64,000 nucleotides of DNA, taken from Hyperoodon ampullatus (lineage: Eukaryota > Chordata > Mammalia > Artiodactyla > Ziphiidae). Where the stretch lies: the NCBI GenBank assembly GCA_949752795.1, contig OX457075.1, positions 2,852,001-2,916,000 of the forward strand, in the 5' to 3' direction. The notes below the pieces were generated by a model, which saw only the letters and a program-made list of their open reading frames with translations, did not search any database and had not been told where the DNA came from. This document shows positions 23,721-36,109 of this stretch, in pieces; positions within the stretch are counted from its first letter, which is position 1; each line of letters starts with the position of its first letter. Position numbers and translations under genes: made by a program.

Positions 23721-24479
23721 ATGGGGATTGCTTATTGTAAGAAACAGAAATCCATCTAAATAATGGCAAGAAAAAAGGGAAATGATTGGAAGCCCAGAGG
23801 AGAATCTCAAGGATTGTATCTTAGTTGGGTTATTCCATAGGTAGATCCTGAGACAAAGATGTAAATGCAAATAACTAATCTGGGAGGTGATCACAGGACA
23901 TAACAGGATGGGGGAAGTGAGACGGGGAAAGAAAGGAGTTTAATGGAAAATGTGATATTGAGCAGGTCCCTGCTGTGGGAAACTGGGACTCATTCCTGCC
24001 AGCCCATCTCCGTTAACCTAACAAAGGCGCAAGGACTCTTTATACTCATGCATCCACTGACGTGCATCAGTCATTGGTTCAGGGCTGGTCCCAGGAATCA
24101 TTAATTCTTCCAACATTTAGACTTAACCTCAGGCAGATCAGTTGTGCTCCAGCAGCCAGAAAAAGCCCTCGACAAAGCATCATAGATGTTTGTTGTCGGA
24201 AGCACTTGAGTCATGGAGGATCGGGATGGTGAATGCTCAGGAGTCCCCATAGCATCTATCACAGGGTATCCCTTGCAGCACTCAGATGAATTTGTGCCCT
24301 CACATTATGTTCACTCTGTTCTGCCTTGATTCTTCAATGTGGTGGCCAGTCAAAATATCTATATATATTTAAATATATAGTTAAATAGATTTTCTTCAAA
24401 GTGCAATGAGAGAGTTAGTGGGATGTGCTACAGACCCTGCTGTTCAGTTGGTCCTAAAGCCATAATTTATATTTTACTA
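23721..24479. other. Repeat-like but unclassified
   Basis: Words such as 'gggaggtgatcacaggaca' recall old mammalian retroelements, and the segment adjoins the ERVL remnant, so it may be part of that element or its LTR. I cannot assign it. Confidence 0.3.
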
Positions 24480-25900
24480 TTTCCTCTAGCACCCACTCTA
24501 GATTTCTCTCATCCTTGGCCAGCAGTTCCTCTATTCTAGTTTGCTTGCCCAATAGGATAACCCAGACCTTCATCCCTAAGGAGTCTGAGCCCCTGGTTAC
24601 CATGCCTTTGTCATGGTATGGCCACTGCAGTCACTCATTTCTTTATTTAGAGCATCACACATACAGGGATCAAGATGCATTCTGAATGAAACTGAATGCT
24701 TGACTTTCAGATCTACTTCTTCCTGCCCTATCACATAGCAGCCATTCGTTTTCCTCGTGATGATCACAGTAAGTTACACCAACCTCTGCAGCAATTTCTT
24801 TCTTCACCAGATGGTCTACTGGCCTGAGGAATCTGAACTGACTGGGTTTAGGATATAGCTTAGGTTTAGAGAACTTTTACAACGTCCCATGTTAGAAGTA
24901 TCCTACTACCTTTCATCTTCTTTCGGGCAACAAGGATCTCTAGCCCAGTAAAGGCAAAAGTTTTAGGGACAGGATGCACAAACTTCCCAAACTGATCACC
25001 AAAAGTGATGGTGAGAGGATGGTCAAAGCTTACTTCCTACTTCCTCCTCTTGGTTCCCAGATCCATACATTCTAGCTCACTGTGAAGTAATAGCACCTTA
25101 TAATGGCCTTTGGCTCAAAATACATACCTCATCTAGGAGGACAGTTTCCCAACCCCAAGCTGATGCCTTAGCTGTGGGTTTAAGAGACATTCTAATACTC
25201 TTTCAGGCAAGCAGCTTCCAAGTGCTGTGATATATGTCAGGTCCAGTGGATTCCATAGTCACATATAAATTGTCACAACTCATTTGCCATAAAGTGGGTC
25301 CCTTGGTCCTTGAGGCAATGTCACATGGGGTCTATTACCTTAAATTACATTAAATCAGACCCTCTGTGAGACCTCAAATAGTGGCCTGGCCAAGACACTG
25401 ATCTGTTTCAGTTTTGCTCTTACTTCTAAGGGTTAACTTCTTTTCTTAGAATGTATTCCTTATTCCAGAAAAGGGAAACTTATAAATGGAAAGCATATCA
25501 ATGATACTAAGAGTGAATTAAAGAAGAAAAATAGCCCAATGTAATTACTTGCCATCAAAAGTCACCCTGATTGGTCACCCTGAGGGAAGAAGCTATACTG
25601 TGGGCACTGCAGGATCCCCATAGTGAATATGTAAGTGGCATGGCAGACTTTTATAGCAGTAGGAGTTAGATCAGCCTTGGTAAGAGGCAGCCATGCTGTT
25701 GGCCTCATGCATAGCCTTCATCTCTGCGGATTCCTTTTATGGGTCTAATGTACAAGCACTGGGACTGCCATAGACAGAGAGGGGCTGAGAGCCACCAAAT
25801 GAGTCACCCAAAGCCCTGGTGGTTCAGTGTTTCCTCTGTGATGGATGCTCTCTGCTGGGCAGTGACATGAAGAGCAGAGGCTGGCCTGGGCTCAATGCTC
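24480..25900 (-). mobile_element. ERVL-type endogenous retrovirus, internal remnant
   Basis: The + strand carries, in order, words known from antisense ERVL pol (reverse-transcriptase/RNase H to integrase part): 'agtgggtcccttggtcc' (~25296), 'tggtcaccctgagggaag' (~25572), 'agatcagccttggtaagag' (~25668) and 'catgcatagccttcatctc' (~25708). ERVL are ancient class III retroviruses of placental mammals that lack env. No frame survives on the minus strand and no flanking LTR pair is recognised, so this is a dead fossil. Boundaries are soft; the firm part is 25.29-25.75 kb. Confidence 0.6.
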
Positions 25901-26440
25901 AGGAATATCAGAAACAGAAAGACAGGGGTCAGATTTAGAGCTAAATATAGAGGAATTCAGTTAAATTCTGCATACTGACTGGCAGGAACATCATCTTCTT
26001 TCCCAAGATCTGCCTCAAGGACCCTAGAAGCCAGGCATTGCAGGGCAGGAGATGCTAAGAAGGCTCTTCCCTGGGAAACTAAATAGCCCAGAGAAAAGGA
26101 CCCCAGATACTGAGATGTAGGGGAGAGTACCCCAGAGAAATAGCTGGCTCAGGTGCAATTACTCTACAGTGAAGCCCACCAGGCAACAAGCTTCATCTCT
26201 GCAAGTAGGATTTCCAGCCAGAGTTCAGTGCTTATTCTTAAGTATTAATGGAAGCAAGATATTTGAGGAAATTCTCCAACATGGATGAAAAAGATGAAAC
26301 AAATAAACCAAAGAAAAGACTCTGGAGGAAAAGACCCAATGCAGAGAATAGAAGAACATTTAAAAATAAAATCAAAATGAATGTACCCAAGAATAGAGAA
26401 AATGTTACATTGATTAAATAAGAACTAGATGCTATGGGAG
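25901..26440. other. Unassigned sequence
   Basis: No recognised family. A-rich from 26270 to 26440, with a weak LINE-like look but no landmarks. Confidence 0.3.
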
Positions 26441-26669
26441 AAGGAGGGATGAGGAGCAATCACAGGTGACTCTAGTCTTCATGGCAGGGGAATAGGATAT
26501 AGGGGGGTGCTATTTGCTGAGATGAGGCCCACAGAAGGTGGATCCGGTTGTGTAGGGAGGGTTGGGCTACAATGAAATCAGTCAAGGACATATTGAGTCT
26601 GAGATGTTGCTGAAACATCCAACTAGACGATGAATGTGTGGGGGCTGGAGCTTAAAAGAAAAGTCTGGG
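26441..26669 (-). repeat. L2 LINE, antisense, left half
   Basis: Antisense L2 ORF2 ('gaaacatccaactagacga', corresponding to the usual 'gacatccaagtggagatg' region). It breaks at the 5' end of the L1 at 26670 and continues beyond 32899. Confidence 0.55.
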
Positions 26670-27207
26670 GGGTGGAGTCAAGATGGCATACTAGGAGGAC
26701 GTGGAATTCACGTCTCTTCACAACTAGGGCACCTACCAGACACCAGTGGGGGACCACAGACACCTAAGGGGACAGGAGGAACCCCCAGGGACTGGTTGTT
26801 TCAATTATAGTTTTATTTTTCCTAACACATTTTTTATCTTTCTAAGTTTATTTTGTTTTTTATTCTTTGATATTGGACTGCTCCTTTGTTTCTTTCTTCC
26901 TTTTTTTTCTTTTTGTTTTTACTGCACCATGAAGCTTGTGGGATCCTGGTTCCCAGGCCGGAAGTCAGGCCCAAGCTCCTGTGGTGGGAGCTTCAAGTCC
27001 AAACCATTGGACTAACAGAGAAACTCAGACTTCAGGGAATATCAGTCGTAGTGTGGCCTCCCGGAGGTCCTCATCTCAGCCCCAAGACCCAACTCTATCC
27101 AACTGCCTGCAAACTCCAGTGCTACACATCTCAGGCCAAACAACCAGTAAGACAGGAATACAGTACCACCCATCAAAAAAAAAAAAAAAAAAAGAAATGA
27201 CAAAAAT

Positions 27208-27729
27208 TTGTTACAGACAAAGGAGCAAGGTAAAAACCTACAAGACCAAGTAAATGAAGATGAAATAGGCAACCTACCTGAAAAAGAATTCAGAGTAATG
27301 ATAGTAAAGATGATACAAAATCTCAAAAACAGAATGGAGAAAATACAAGAAACATTTAACAAGGATCTAGAAGAACTAAAGAACAAACAAACGGTGATGA
27401 ACAACACAGTTACTGAAATTAAAAATACTTTAGAAGGAATCAGTAACAGAATAACTGAGGCAGAAGAACGGAGAAGTGAACTGGAAAATAAAATGGTGGA
27501 AATAATTGCCAGGGAGCAGAATAAAGAAAAAAGAATGAAAAGAATTGAGGACACTTTCAGAGACCTCTGGGACAACATTAAATGCACCAACATTGAAACT
27601 ATAGGGGTCCCAGAAGAAGAACAGACAGAGAAAAGGTCTGAGAAAATATATGAAGACAGTATAGTCGAAAACTTCCTTAACATGGGAAAGGAAATAGTCA
27701 ATCAAGGACAGTCAATCAAGTCCAGATAG
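27208..27729 (+). pseudogene. L1 ORF1 protein, truncated
   Basis: An open frame of 173 codons encodes a Lys/Glu-rich, coiled-coil-forming protein with heptad-like stretches (residues ~20-115, e.g. EKIQETFNKDLEELKNKQ) and the start of the RNA-binding part (LWDNIKCTNIETIGVPEEE, ~138-156). In L1, ORF1p trimerises and coats the RNA. A TAG at 27727 cuts off the C-terminal RNA-binding domain, whose coding remnants continue to about 27960. Upstream Met codons in other frames at 26936 are 5' UTR. Confidence 0.85.
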
Positions 27730-27967
27730 TACCATACAGGATAAACCCAAAGAGAAACACACCAAGAGACATAGTAATCAAACTATCAAAAATTAAATAC
27801 AAAGAAAAAGTATTGAAAGCAGCAAGGGAAAAGCAACAAATAACATACAAGGGAATCCCCATAAGATTAACAGCTGATTTTCAGCAGAAACTCTGCAAGC
27901 CAGAAGGGAGTGGCAGGACATATTTAAAGTGATGAAAGGGAAAAACCTACAACCAAGATTACTCTAC

Positions 27968-28184
27968 GGGCTTCCCTGGTGGCGCAGTGGTTGAGAGTCC
28001 GCCTGCCGATGCAGGGGACACGGGTTCGTGCCCCGGTCCGGGAAGATCCCGCATGCCGCGGAGCGACTGGGCCCGTGAGCCATGGCCGCTGGGCCTGCGC
28101 GTCCGGAGTCTGTGCTCCGCAGTGGGAGAGGCCACGGCAGTGAGAGGCCCGCGTACCGCCAAAAAAAAAAAAAAAAAAAAAAAA
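27968..28184 (+). mobile_element. CHR-type SINE, short body type, recent
   Basis: Near-consensus short-type SINE with a 20+ A tail, inserted near the ORF1/ORF2 junction of the L1. Perfect target-site duplication aagattactctac at 27955-27967 and 28185-28197. Confidence 0.96.
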
Positions 28185-28379
28185 AAGATTACTCTACCCA
28201 GCAAGGACCTCATTCAGATTCGACAGAGAAATTAAAACCTTTACAGATAAGCAAAAGTTAAGAGAATTCAGCACCACCAAACCAGCTTTACAACAAATGC
28301 TAAAGGAACTTCTCTAGTCAGGAAACACAAGAGAAGGAAAAGACCTACCATAACAAACCCAAAACAATTAAGAAATTGG

Positions 28380-31300
28380 TAGTAGGAACATACATATCAA
28401 TAATTACCTTAAATGTAAATGGATTAAATGCTCCAACCATAAGACAGACTGGCTGAATGGATACAAAAACAAGACCCATATATATGCTGTCTACAAGAGA
28501 CCCACTTCAGACCTAGGGACACAAACAGATTGAAAGTGAGGGGTTGGAAAAAGATATTCCATGAAAGTGGAAATCAAAAGAAACCTGGAGTAGCAATTCT
28601 CATATCAGACATTATAGACTTTAAAATAAAGACTATTACAAGAGACAAAGAAGGACACTACATAATGATCAAGGGATCAATCCAAGAAGAAGATATAACA
28701 ATTGTAAATATTTATGCACCCAACATAGGAGCACCTCAATGCATAAGGCAAATACTAACAGCCATAAAAGGGGAAATCAAAAGTAACACAATCATAGTAG
28801 GGGACTTCAACACCCCACTTTCACCAATGGACAGATCATACAAAATGAAAATAAATAAGGAAACACAGCTTTAAATGACACATTAAACAAGATGGACTTA
28901 CTTGATATTTAGAGGACACTCCACCCAAAAACAGCAGATTACACTTCCTTCTCAAGTGCTCATGGAACATTCTCCAGGATAGATCATATCTTGGGTCACA
29001 AATCAAGCCTTGGTAAATTTAAGAAAATTGAAATCATATCAAGTATCTCTTCCGACCACACTATGAGACTAGACATTAATTACAGGAAAAAATCTGTAAA
29101 AAATACAAACTCATGGAGGCTAATCAATACACTACTAAATAACCAAGAGATCACTGAAGAAATCAAACAGGAAAACAAAAAATACCTAGACAAATGACAA
29201 TGAAAACATGACGACCCAAAACCTATGGGATGCAGCAAAAGTAGTTCTAAGAGGGAAGTGTATAGCAATACAATCCTACCTCAAGAAACAAGAAACATCT
29301 CAAATAAACAACCTAACCTTACACCTAAAGCAATTAGAGAAACAAAAAAAAAAACCAAAATTAGTAGAAGGAAAGAAATCATAAAGATCAGATCAGAAAT
29401 AAGTGAAAAAGAAATGAAGGAAACAATAGCAAAAATCAATAACACTAAAAGCAGGTTCTTTGAGAAGATAAACAAAATTGATAAACCATTAGCCAGACTC
29501 ATCAAGAAAAAAAGGGAGAAGATGCAAATCAACAGAATTAGACATGAAAAAGGAGAAGTAACAACTGACACTGCAGAAATACAAAGGATCATGAGAGATT
29601 ACTACAAGCAACTCTATGCCAATAAAATGGACAACCTGTAAGAAATGTACAAATTCTTAGAAAAGCACAACGTTCTGAGCCTGAACTAGGAAGAAATAGA
29701 AAATATAAACAGACCAATCACAAACACTGAAATTGAAACTGTGATTAAAAATCTTCCAACAAACAAAAACCCCAGACCAAACGGCTTCACAGGCGAATTC
29801 TATCAAACATTTAGAGAAGAGCTAACACCTATCCTTCTCAAACTCTTCCAAAATATAGCAGAGAGAGGAACACCCCCAAACTCATTCTATGAGTCTCCTC
29901 ACAACCATCACCCTGATACCAAAACCAGACAAAGATATCATAAAAAAAAGAAAACTACAGACCAATATCACTGATGAACATAGATGCAAAAATCCTCAAC
30001 AAAATGCTAGCAAACAGAATCCAACAACACATTAAAAGGATCATACACCATGATCAAGTGGGGTTTATTCCAGGAATGCAAGGATTCTTCAATATACACA
30101 AATCAATCCATGTTATACACCAAATTAACAAATTGAAGGATAAAAACCATAAGATAATCTCAATAGATGCAGAAAAAACTTTTGACATAATTCAACACCA
30201 TTTATGATAAAAACTCTCCAGAAAGTAGGCATAGAGGGAAACTACCTCAACATAATAAAGGCCATATACGACAAACCCACAGCCAACATCGTTCTCAATG
30301 GTGAAAAACTGAAACCATTTCCACTAAGATCAGGAAAAAGACAAGGTTTCCCACTCTCACCACTATTATTCAACATAGTTTTGGAAGTTTCAGTCACAGC
30401 AATCAGAGAAGAAAAAGAAATAAAAGGAATACAAATCGGAAAAGAAGAAGTAAAACTGTCACTGTTTGCAGATGACATGATGCTATATATACAGAATCCT
30501 AAAACTTCTACCTGAAAACTACTACAGCTAATCAATGAATTTGGTAAAGTAGCAGGATACAAAATTAATGCACAGAAATCTCTTGTATTCCTATACACTA
30601 ATGATGAAAAATCTGACAGAGAAATTAAGGAAACACTCCCATTTACCATTTCAACAAAAAGAATAAAACACTTAGGAATAAACCTACCTAAGGAGACAAA
30701 AGGCTTGTATGCAGAGAACTATGACACTGAAGAAAGAAATTAAATATGGTACAAATAGATGGAGAGGTATACTATGTTCTTGGATTGTAAGAATCAACTA
30801 TACTACCCAAAGCAATCAACAGATTCAATGCAATCCCTATCAAACTACCAATGGCACTTTTCACAGAACTAGAACAAAAATTTCACAATTTGTATGGAAA
30901 CACAAAAGACCCCAAATAGCCAAAACAATCTTGAGAAAGAAAAAAGGAGCTGGAGGAATAGGCTCCTGGACTTCAGACTATACTACAAAGCTACAGTAAT
31001 CAAGACAGTATGATACTGGCACAAAAACAGAAATATAGATCAATGGAACAGGATAGAAAGCCCAGAGATAAATCTATGCACATATGGTCACCTTATCTTT
31101 GATAAAGGAGGCAAGGGTATACAGTGGAGGAAAGACAGCCTCTTCAATAACTGGTGCTGGGAAAACTGGACTGCTACATGTAAAAGAATGAAATTAGAAC
31201 ACTCCCTAACACCATACACAAAAATAAACTCCAAATGGATTAATGATCTAAATTTAAGGCCAGACACTATAAAACTCTTAGAGGAAAACATAGGCAGAAC

Positions 31301-32190
31301 ACTCTATGACATAAATCACAGCACAATCCTTTCTGACCCACCTCCTAGAGAAATGGAAATCAAAACAAAAATAAACAAACAGGACCTAATGAAACTTAAA
31401 ATCTTTTACACAGCAAAGGAAACCATAAACAAGACGAAAAGACAACCCTCAGAATGGGAGAAAATATTTGCAAATGAAGCAACTGACAAAGGATTAATCT
31501 CCAAAATTTACAAGCAGCTCATGCAGCTCAATATCAAAAAAACAAAAAACCCAATCCAAAAATGGGCAGAAGACCTAAATAGACATTTCTCCAAAGAAGA
31601 TATACAGATTGCCAACTAACACATGAAAAGATGCTCAACATCACTAATCATTAGGGAAATGCAAATCAAAACTACAATGAGGTATCACCTCACACCGTTC
31701 AGAATGGCCATCATCAAAAAATCTACAAACAATAAATGCTGGAGAGGGTGTGGAGAAAAGGGGACCCTCCTACACTGTTGGTGGGAATGTAAATTGATAC
31801 AGCCACTATGGAGAACAGTATAGATATTCCTTAAAAAGCTAAAAATAGAGCTACCATACGACCCAGCAATTCCACTACTGGGCATATACCCTGAGAAAAC
31901 CACAATTCAAAAAGAATCATGTACCACAATGTTCATTGCAGCTCTATTTACAATAGCCAGCACATGGAAGCAACCTAAGTGTCCATCCACAGGTGAATGG
32001 ATAAAGAAGATGTGGCACATATATACAATGGAATATTACTCAGCCATAAAAAGAAATGAAATTGAGTTATTTGTAGTGAGGTGAATGGACCTGGAGTCTG
32101 TCATACAGAGTCAAGTAAGTCAGAAAGAGAAAAACAAATACCCTATGCTAACACATATGTATATGGAATCTAAAAAAAAAATGTTCTAAT
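28380..32190 (+). pseudogene. L1 ORF2 (endonuclease / reverse transcriptase), broken
   Basis: Collinear pieces: endonuclease (28530-28874, containing GDFNTPLS, with a nearby stop), linker (29225-29641), RT fingers and palm (29741-30515, with FADD at ~30466-30477 intact), and C-terminal domain (31188-31823, with the Cys-rich [18 protein letters not shown] block intact, CX3CX7HX4C). At least six stops or frameshifts separate them, including a stop right after FADD at 30513-30515. In life this protein nicks DNA and copies RNA at the break. Confidence 0.88.
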
Positions 32191-32545
32191 GAACCTAGGG
32201 GCAGGACAGGAATAAAGATGCAGACTTAGAGAATGGACTTGAGGACACGGGTAGGGGGAAGGGTAAGCTGGGATGAAGTGAGAGAGTGGCATGGACATAT
32301 ATACACTACCAAATGTAAAATAGATAGCTAGTGGGAAGCAGCTGCATAGCACAGGGAGATCAGCTCGGTGCTTTGTGTCCACCTAGAGGGTGGGGTAGGG
32401 AGGGTGAGAGGGAGATGCAAGAGGGAGGCTATATGGGGATATATGTATAAGTATAGCTGATTCACTTTGTTATACAGCAGAAACTAACACAACACTGTAA
32501 ATCAATTTTACTCCAATAAAGATGTTAAAAAAAAAAAAACAAAGA

Positions 32546-32880
32546 GGGACTTCCTTGGTGGCACAGTGGTTAGGAATCCTCCTGCCAATGCAGGGACACA
32601 GATTTGATCCCTGGTCTGGGAAGATCCCACATGCTGCAGAGCAACTAAGCCTGTGCGCCACAGCTACTGAGCCTGCGCTCTGGAGCCCACGAGCCACAAC
32701 TACTGAGCCCACATGCCACAATTACTGAAGCCCGTGCATGTAGAGCCCATGCTCCGCCAAAAGAGAAGCCACAGCAATGAACAGTAGCCCCCACTCACCA
32801 CAACTAGGGAAAGCCCACGCGCAGCAACAAAGACCCAATGCAACCAAAAATAAATAAATTAATTAATTTATTTTTAAAAA
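32546..32880 (+). mobile_element. CHR-type SINE, long body type, in L1 tail
   Basis: Head 'gggacttccttggtggcac', full long-type body and an AAATAAATTAATTAATTT-type tail. It inserted into the poly(A) of the L1 at 26670-32545, so its own duplication is lost in A-rich sequence. Confidence 0.92.
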
Positions 32881-32898
32881 AAGAAAGAAAGGTCTGGG

Positions 32899-33400
32899 AT
32901 GGGGTAAAACTTTGATGCCACTACTATGTAAATATGATGGAAACCACAGAATGGATGAGGTTCCTCAGGGAAAGGATTCAGGGAGAGAAGAAAAGATGAT
33001 AAGTCAAGGACTCATCCTTAGGGACATCAGCATTTAAAAACAGTCAGGGGATCCTGAGAAGGAATAGACAAGCAGACAGGACATAAAGCAGGTTAGGGTT
33101 GTGGTATAGATGAAGGTATTTCAAGAAGGAAGAGGTGCTCAAGAGAGTTAAACACTGCTGCGAGCTCAGATGAGATAAAAACTGAAAAAATAATGCCATT
33201 GGACTTAGCAATGTCTGTTATTGATGACTTTGGGAAGAGCAGGTTCAGAGGTCAGAGCATAGTCAGATGAAGACAGAGCAGGGGGACAGAAAGTAATAAC
33301 TCAAGAAATCTGGCTGTGTAGACCACACCACTATTGGGTGACATAGAGTCATAAATAGGTGTCTGTTTTTTAAGATGGGAGAGACAGGGCTATGTTATAA
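32899..33400 (-). repeat. L2 LINE, antisense, right half
   Basis: Resumes the L2 interrupted at 26670. The antisense words 'ctcatccttagggacatcag' and 'gctcaagagagttaaacactgctg' match the expected order of L2 ORF2 read backwards. Confidence 0.6.
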
Positions 33401-33409
33401 ATCTTTCCA

Positions 33410-33509
33410 CTTAACAGTTACTGTGCTTTTGTGTCTTTCTCCAGTTGTAGACTGCAAGCACCATGAGGACAGTCTAGACTCATATTTTTGTGTCTGGTGC
33501 AGAGTAGTC
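33410..33509 (+). repeat. L2 3' end, interrupted by a SINE
   Basis: 'gactgcaagcaccatgagg' is the L2 3'-end signature. The end resumes after the SINE with 'gaagggtttgttgaact' (33651-33667). Confidence 0.6.
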
Positions 33510-33636
33510 TCTTTATTTTTATTTTCCTTGTCTGTGCAGCTTGTGGGATCTTAGTTCCCCTGCCAGGGATGGAACCCAGGCCCTTGGCATCAAAAGTGCA
33601 AAGTCCTAACCATTGGACCACCAGGGAATTCCCCAG
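33510..33636 (-). mobile_element. Short old CHR-type SINE
   Basis: From 33636 leftwards it reads 'gggaattccctggtggtcca' followed by 'atggttaggactttgc', closest of all SINEs here to the tRNA-Glu ancestor with recognisable A and B box regions, then an A-rich tail. Old subtype without the long body. Confidence 0.88.
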
Positions 33637-33734
33637 ACTTGTCTCTTTAGAAGGGTTTGTTGAACTAAAACTGAGCCTTAGTCCAAACTACAACAAAATC
33701 TCCTATCACTGTCATTCCCTATTTAGTTAGGATA

Positions 33735-34165
33735 AGCTAGGTTATGCTCTGACAACAAATAACCCTAGAATCATAGTGGCTTAAAAACACAATTTCGTTT
33801 CTTGCTCATGCTATATACTTCTCTTCAGTCAGGGACTCAGGGTAACAGAGCTTCCACTGTCTGGAATGCCTCCAGTCACTATGGTGGAGGAATGGCTGTG
33901 GAAGATCACATACTTCCACTAACTGGACAGAGTCACGTGGCCGCACCCGTCATGAGAGGGGTCAGGGAGGAGGAGATGCAGAATACTGGTGACAGCCCTA
34001 ATGACCTTCCATACTCCTATAAGTCTTCAAGGTGGTCAGAAGAGTCTTCCTGCAGTCTTCCAAGGTGTCCGGGCAAGCACAATTGCCAACACCTAGCAGA
34101 AGCTCTCCCCTTTTCTGTCCCCGTTCCACAGCTCTCCTCAGTCAGCAGACATGCCTGTGAAGCCA
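33735..34165 (-). mobile_element. MaLR-type LTR (MLT1-like), antisense
   Basis: The left end 'gctaggttatgctctgaca' with 'catagtggcttaaaaacaca' and the later 'ggacagagtcacgtggcc' are the reversed landmarks of an old MLT1 subfamily. A 122-codon chance frame crosses it and is not a gene. Confidence 0.55.
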
Positions 34166-34194
34166 CTTAGAAGCTGTCTTTGAGCTTCTGGATG

Positions 34195-34800
34195 GATCTT
34201 CCATTTTTCGCCACAATCCAAATACGCTCCACAGAGCAGCAAGAGGGATGTTTATTAAACAGAAACCAGATCATGCCACACCCCTTCTTGAAACTATTTA
34301 CTTCTAAGCACTAGAAGATCCCAAATTCCTTACCCTGCTCACAAGCATCCCTGGATCTCCCGGCCTTTCCTCACTCTCACCACTAGGCTCCCACACCTGT
34401 CTCCTCTGCATTTCTCACACACCAGTGCTTTCCTGCCTGTTCTTTCCTCTTTCTAGAGAGCTTTTCCTTCCAGGTTGTCTCACATCTGGCTCTTTCTCAT
34501 CATTTTCTCAAAGCAAAGCAAGTATCATCTTCCTGGAGAGAACTCTCCTGAATATTCTAACTAAGGTCATCCCATCCCTGTCCAGTCACTCTTTATACCA
34601 TTACCTAGTTTTAGACATATTTAGCATTCATCAGTATCTGAAATTATTTTACTTATATATTTTTAATGCATTTATTGTCTATCTGCCCTCACTGGAATAT
34701 AAGATCCATAAGTTTATGAATTTTTGTCTGTATTGTTCACTATTGTATCCCCAGAATGGTTCTTAACAGATATTCATTGGATTAATTAATCAATCAATCA
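34195..34800 (+). repeat. L2 LINE 3' portion
   Basis: In order: 'gaaaccagatcatgccacac', 'ctggatctcccggcctttcc', 'cctgaatattctaactaagg', 'cactggaatataagatcc' and the end 'ttcattggattaattaatc'. This is the end of ORF2 plus the 3' UTR of L2 in sense, followed by an (AATC)n terminal repeat. A 113-codon frame at 34425-34766 is incidental. Confidence 0.8.
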
Positions 34801-35529
34801 ATACGTTTTGGACATAGATAAGGCTAGAAGGAAACTAGTTGCCAGACTGAGGCCAGGTTTGAGCACCAGCCTTTGCTAAAGATCAAACTGTCAAAGGAGC
34901 TCAGGAAGATGAGGGGGGAGGGGAGTCAGGAAAGGGCAGTGAGGAAGAGGAGGTCCCGCCACACAGGTGGGTGGAAGCCACACCTGGGAACACTCACCCC
35001 TCAACGGCCACACCCTTAGCTGGTAAACTAGACAACAAAGTACACAATAACAGGAATTACAACAATCTGTCGTGCAGAGTGAGAGGGTAAGAATATTTGC
35101 CTGGGTAAGTCTGGACTCTGAGGGGAAAGAGAAAACAAGAAACAGAAAACAATTCTCCTCTCAGAATCCCTAACCACAGCAGCCCACTGTGGATCTGGGG
35201 TCAGAAGCCACATTACTCATAGAGGAGAAAAGTAAAAATTTAGTCTAAGGAAGTCTCAGGATGACAGGTGTCTATCAAAAACAAGGAAAGCATTTTCAAA
35301 TCCTGTTTTTTTTGAATTTTCACAAATAAATTTCCAAGGGACATGAACTCACAATCAAAAATCACAAAACACACAAGGAAATAAGCCACCTTGAACTATA
35401 TCAGCAACAAAATGCAAAATTAGAACTTCAAAAACTGTAGGCCTAGGAGTAGTGGTGGCCTCCTGATATTACAAGCTCTAAAATGTTTTACCAAACCTGG
35501 GGGTTTCCCTACACTCTGTTCCCACCTTG
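34801..35529. other. Unique sequence, nothing recognised
   Basis: Single-copy-looking DNA with a purine-rich stretch at 34905-34960. No gene or repeat assigned. Confidence 0.4.
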
Positions 35530-36060
35530 ATAAATAATCATTTTATTAATCTGTCCTCAATTGTCAAATTTGAGTGTATCATCTGTTTTCTACTGGGAAC
35601 TTGTATGAATAAATTGGTTAGTTCCTGGACACTTTACCCATCTTTGTTACTATGTAAATGACACTTCATTTCTATTATATTTTTCTAGTTTTATATCAGT
35701 GGTGTGAAGAATGTAGTTCTTGTCACACTGATGTTTTCTTGGCATTTTTGCTGAACTCTCTTATTGGTTCTATTAATTTGTATATTGATTCTGTTAGTTT
35801 TCATTGGGTAAATAGATAATCATATGATCTTCAAATAGTAAACATTTATCTATTTTTCTTTCACAGTTTATACTTCCTTTTTTCCCCTTGTAGTATTGGC
35901 CAGATCTATACTGGGGATTGTGGACTTTATCTTAAAGGGAATTCTTTCAAAGTTTTTCCATTAAGTGTAATTCTTCCTATAGGTTTTGGATAAAACCTGC
36001 ACCAAGGTAAAGAAGTTCTGTTGTATTCATAAGTTACTGTTACAAAAAAGACTTATAAAT
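35530..36060 (-). mobile_element. Very old L1 ORF2 fragment, antisense
   Basis: 'ttgctgaactctcttattgg', 'gggtaaatagataatcatat' and 'cattaagtgtaattcttcc' are antisense L1 RT-region words in the right order. No frame survives. Confidence 0.55.
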
Positions 36061-36109
36061 AGGTATTGACCTTTATGAAATAAATTGAACTTATAAAAAT
36101 TTTTAAATT

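Larger units (their letters stand above)
26670..32545 (+). mobile_element. Full-length L1 with 5' UTR, inactive
   Basis: Starts with 'ggtggagtcaagatggc', an L1 5' UTR start, and runs through ORF1 and ORF2 to a 3' UTR and A tail at 32525-32540. Removing the 217 bp SINE inside leaves about 5.66 kb, close to a full-length L1. Target-site duplication aaagaaaagtctggg (26655-26669) and aaagaaaggtctggg (32884-32898), one mismatch, the right copy lying beyond a SINE that sits in the tail. It belongs to the same family as the copy at 46667, with more stops and frameshifts. Confidence 0.9.

Noticed and set aside
24480..25900. Functional retroviral gene
   Set aside because: Only antisense pol-like words remain; no open frame and no recognisable LTR pair.
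33510..33636. tRNA-Glu gene
   Set aside because: The tRNA-like head continues into a SINE body and A tail and has no intact 3' acceptor half.
33802..34170. 122-codon open frame
   Set aside because: Lies within an antisense MaLR-like LTR; no protein resemblance.
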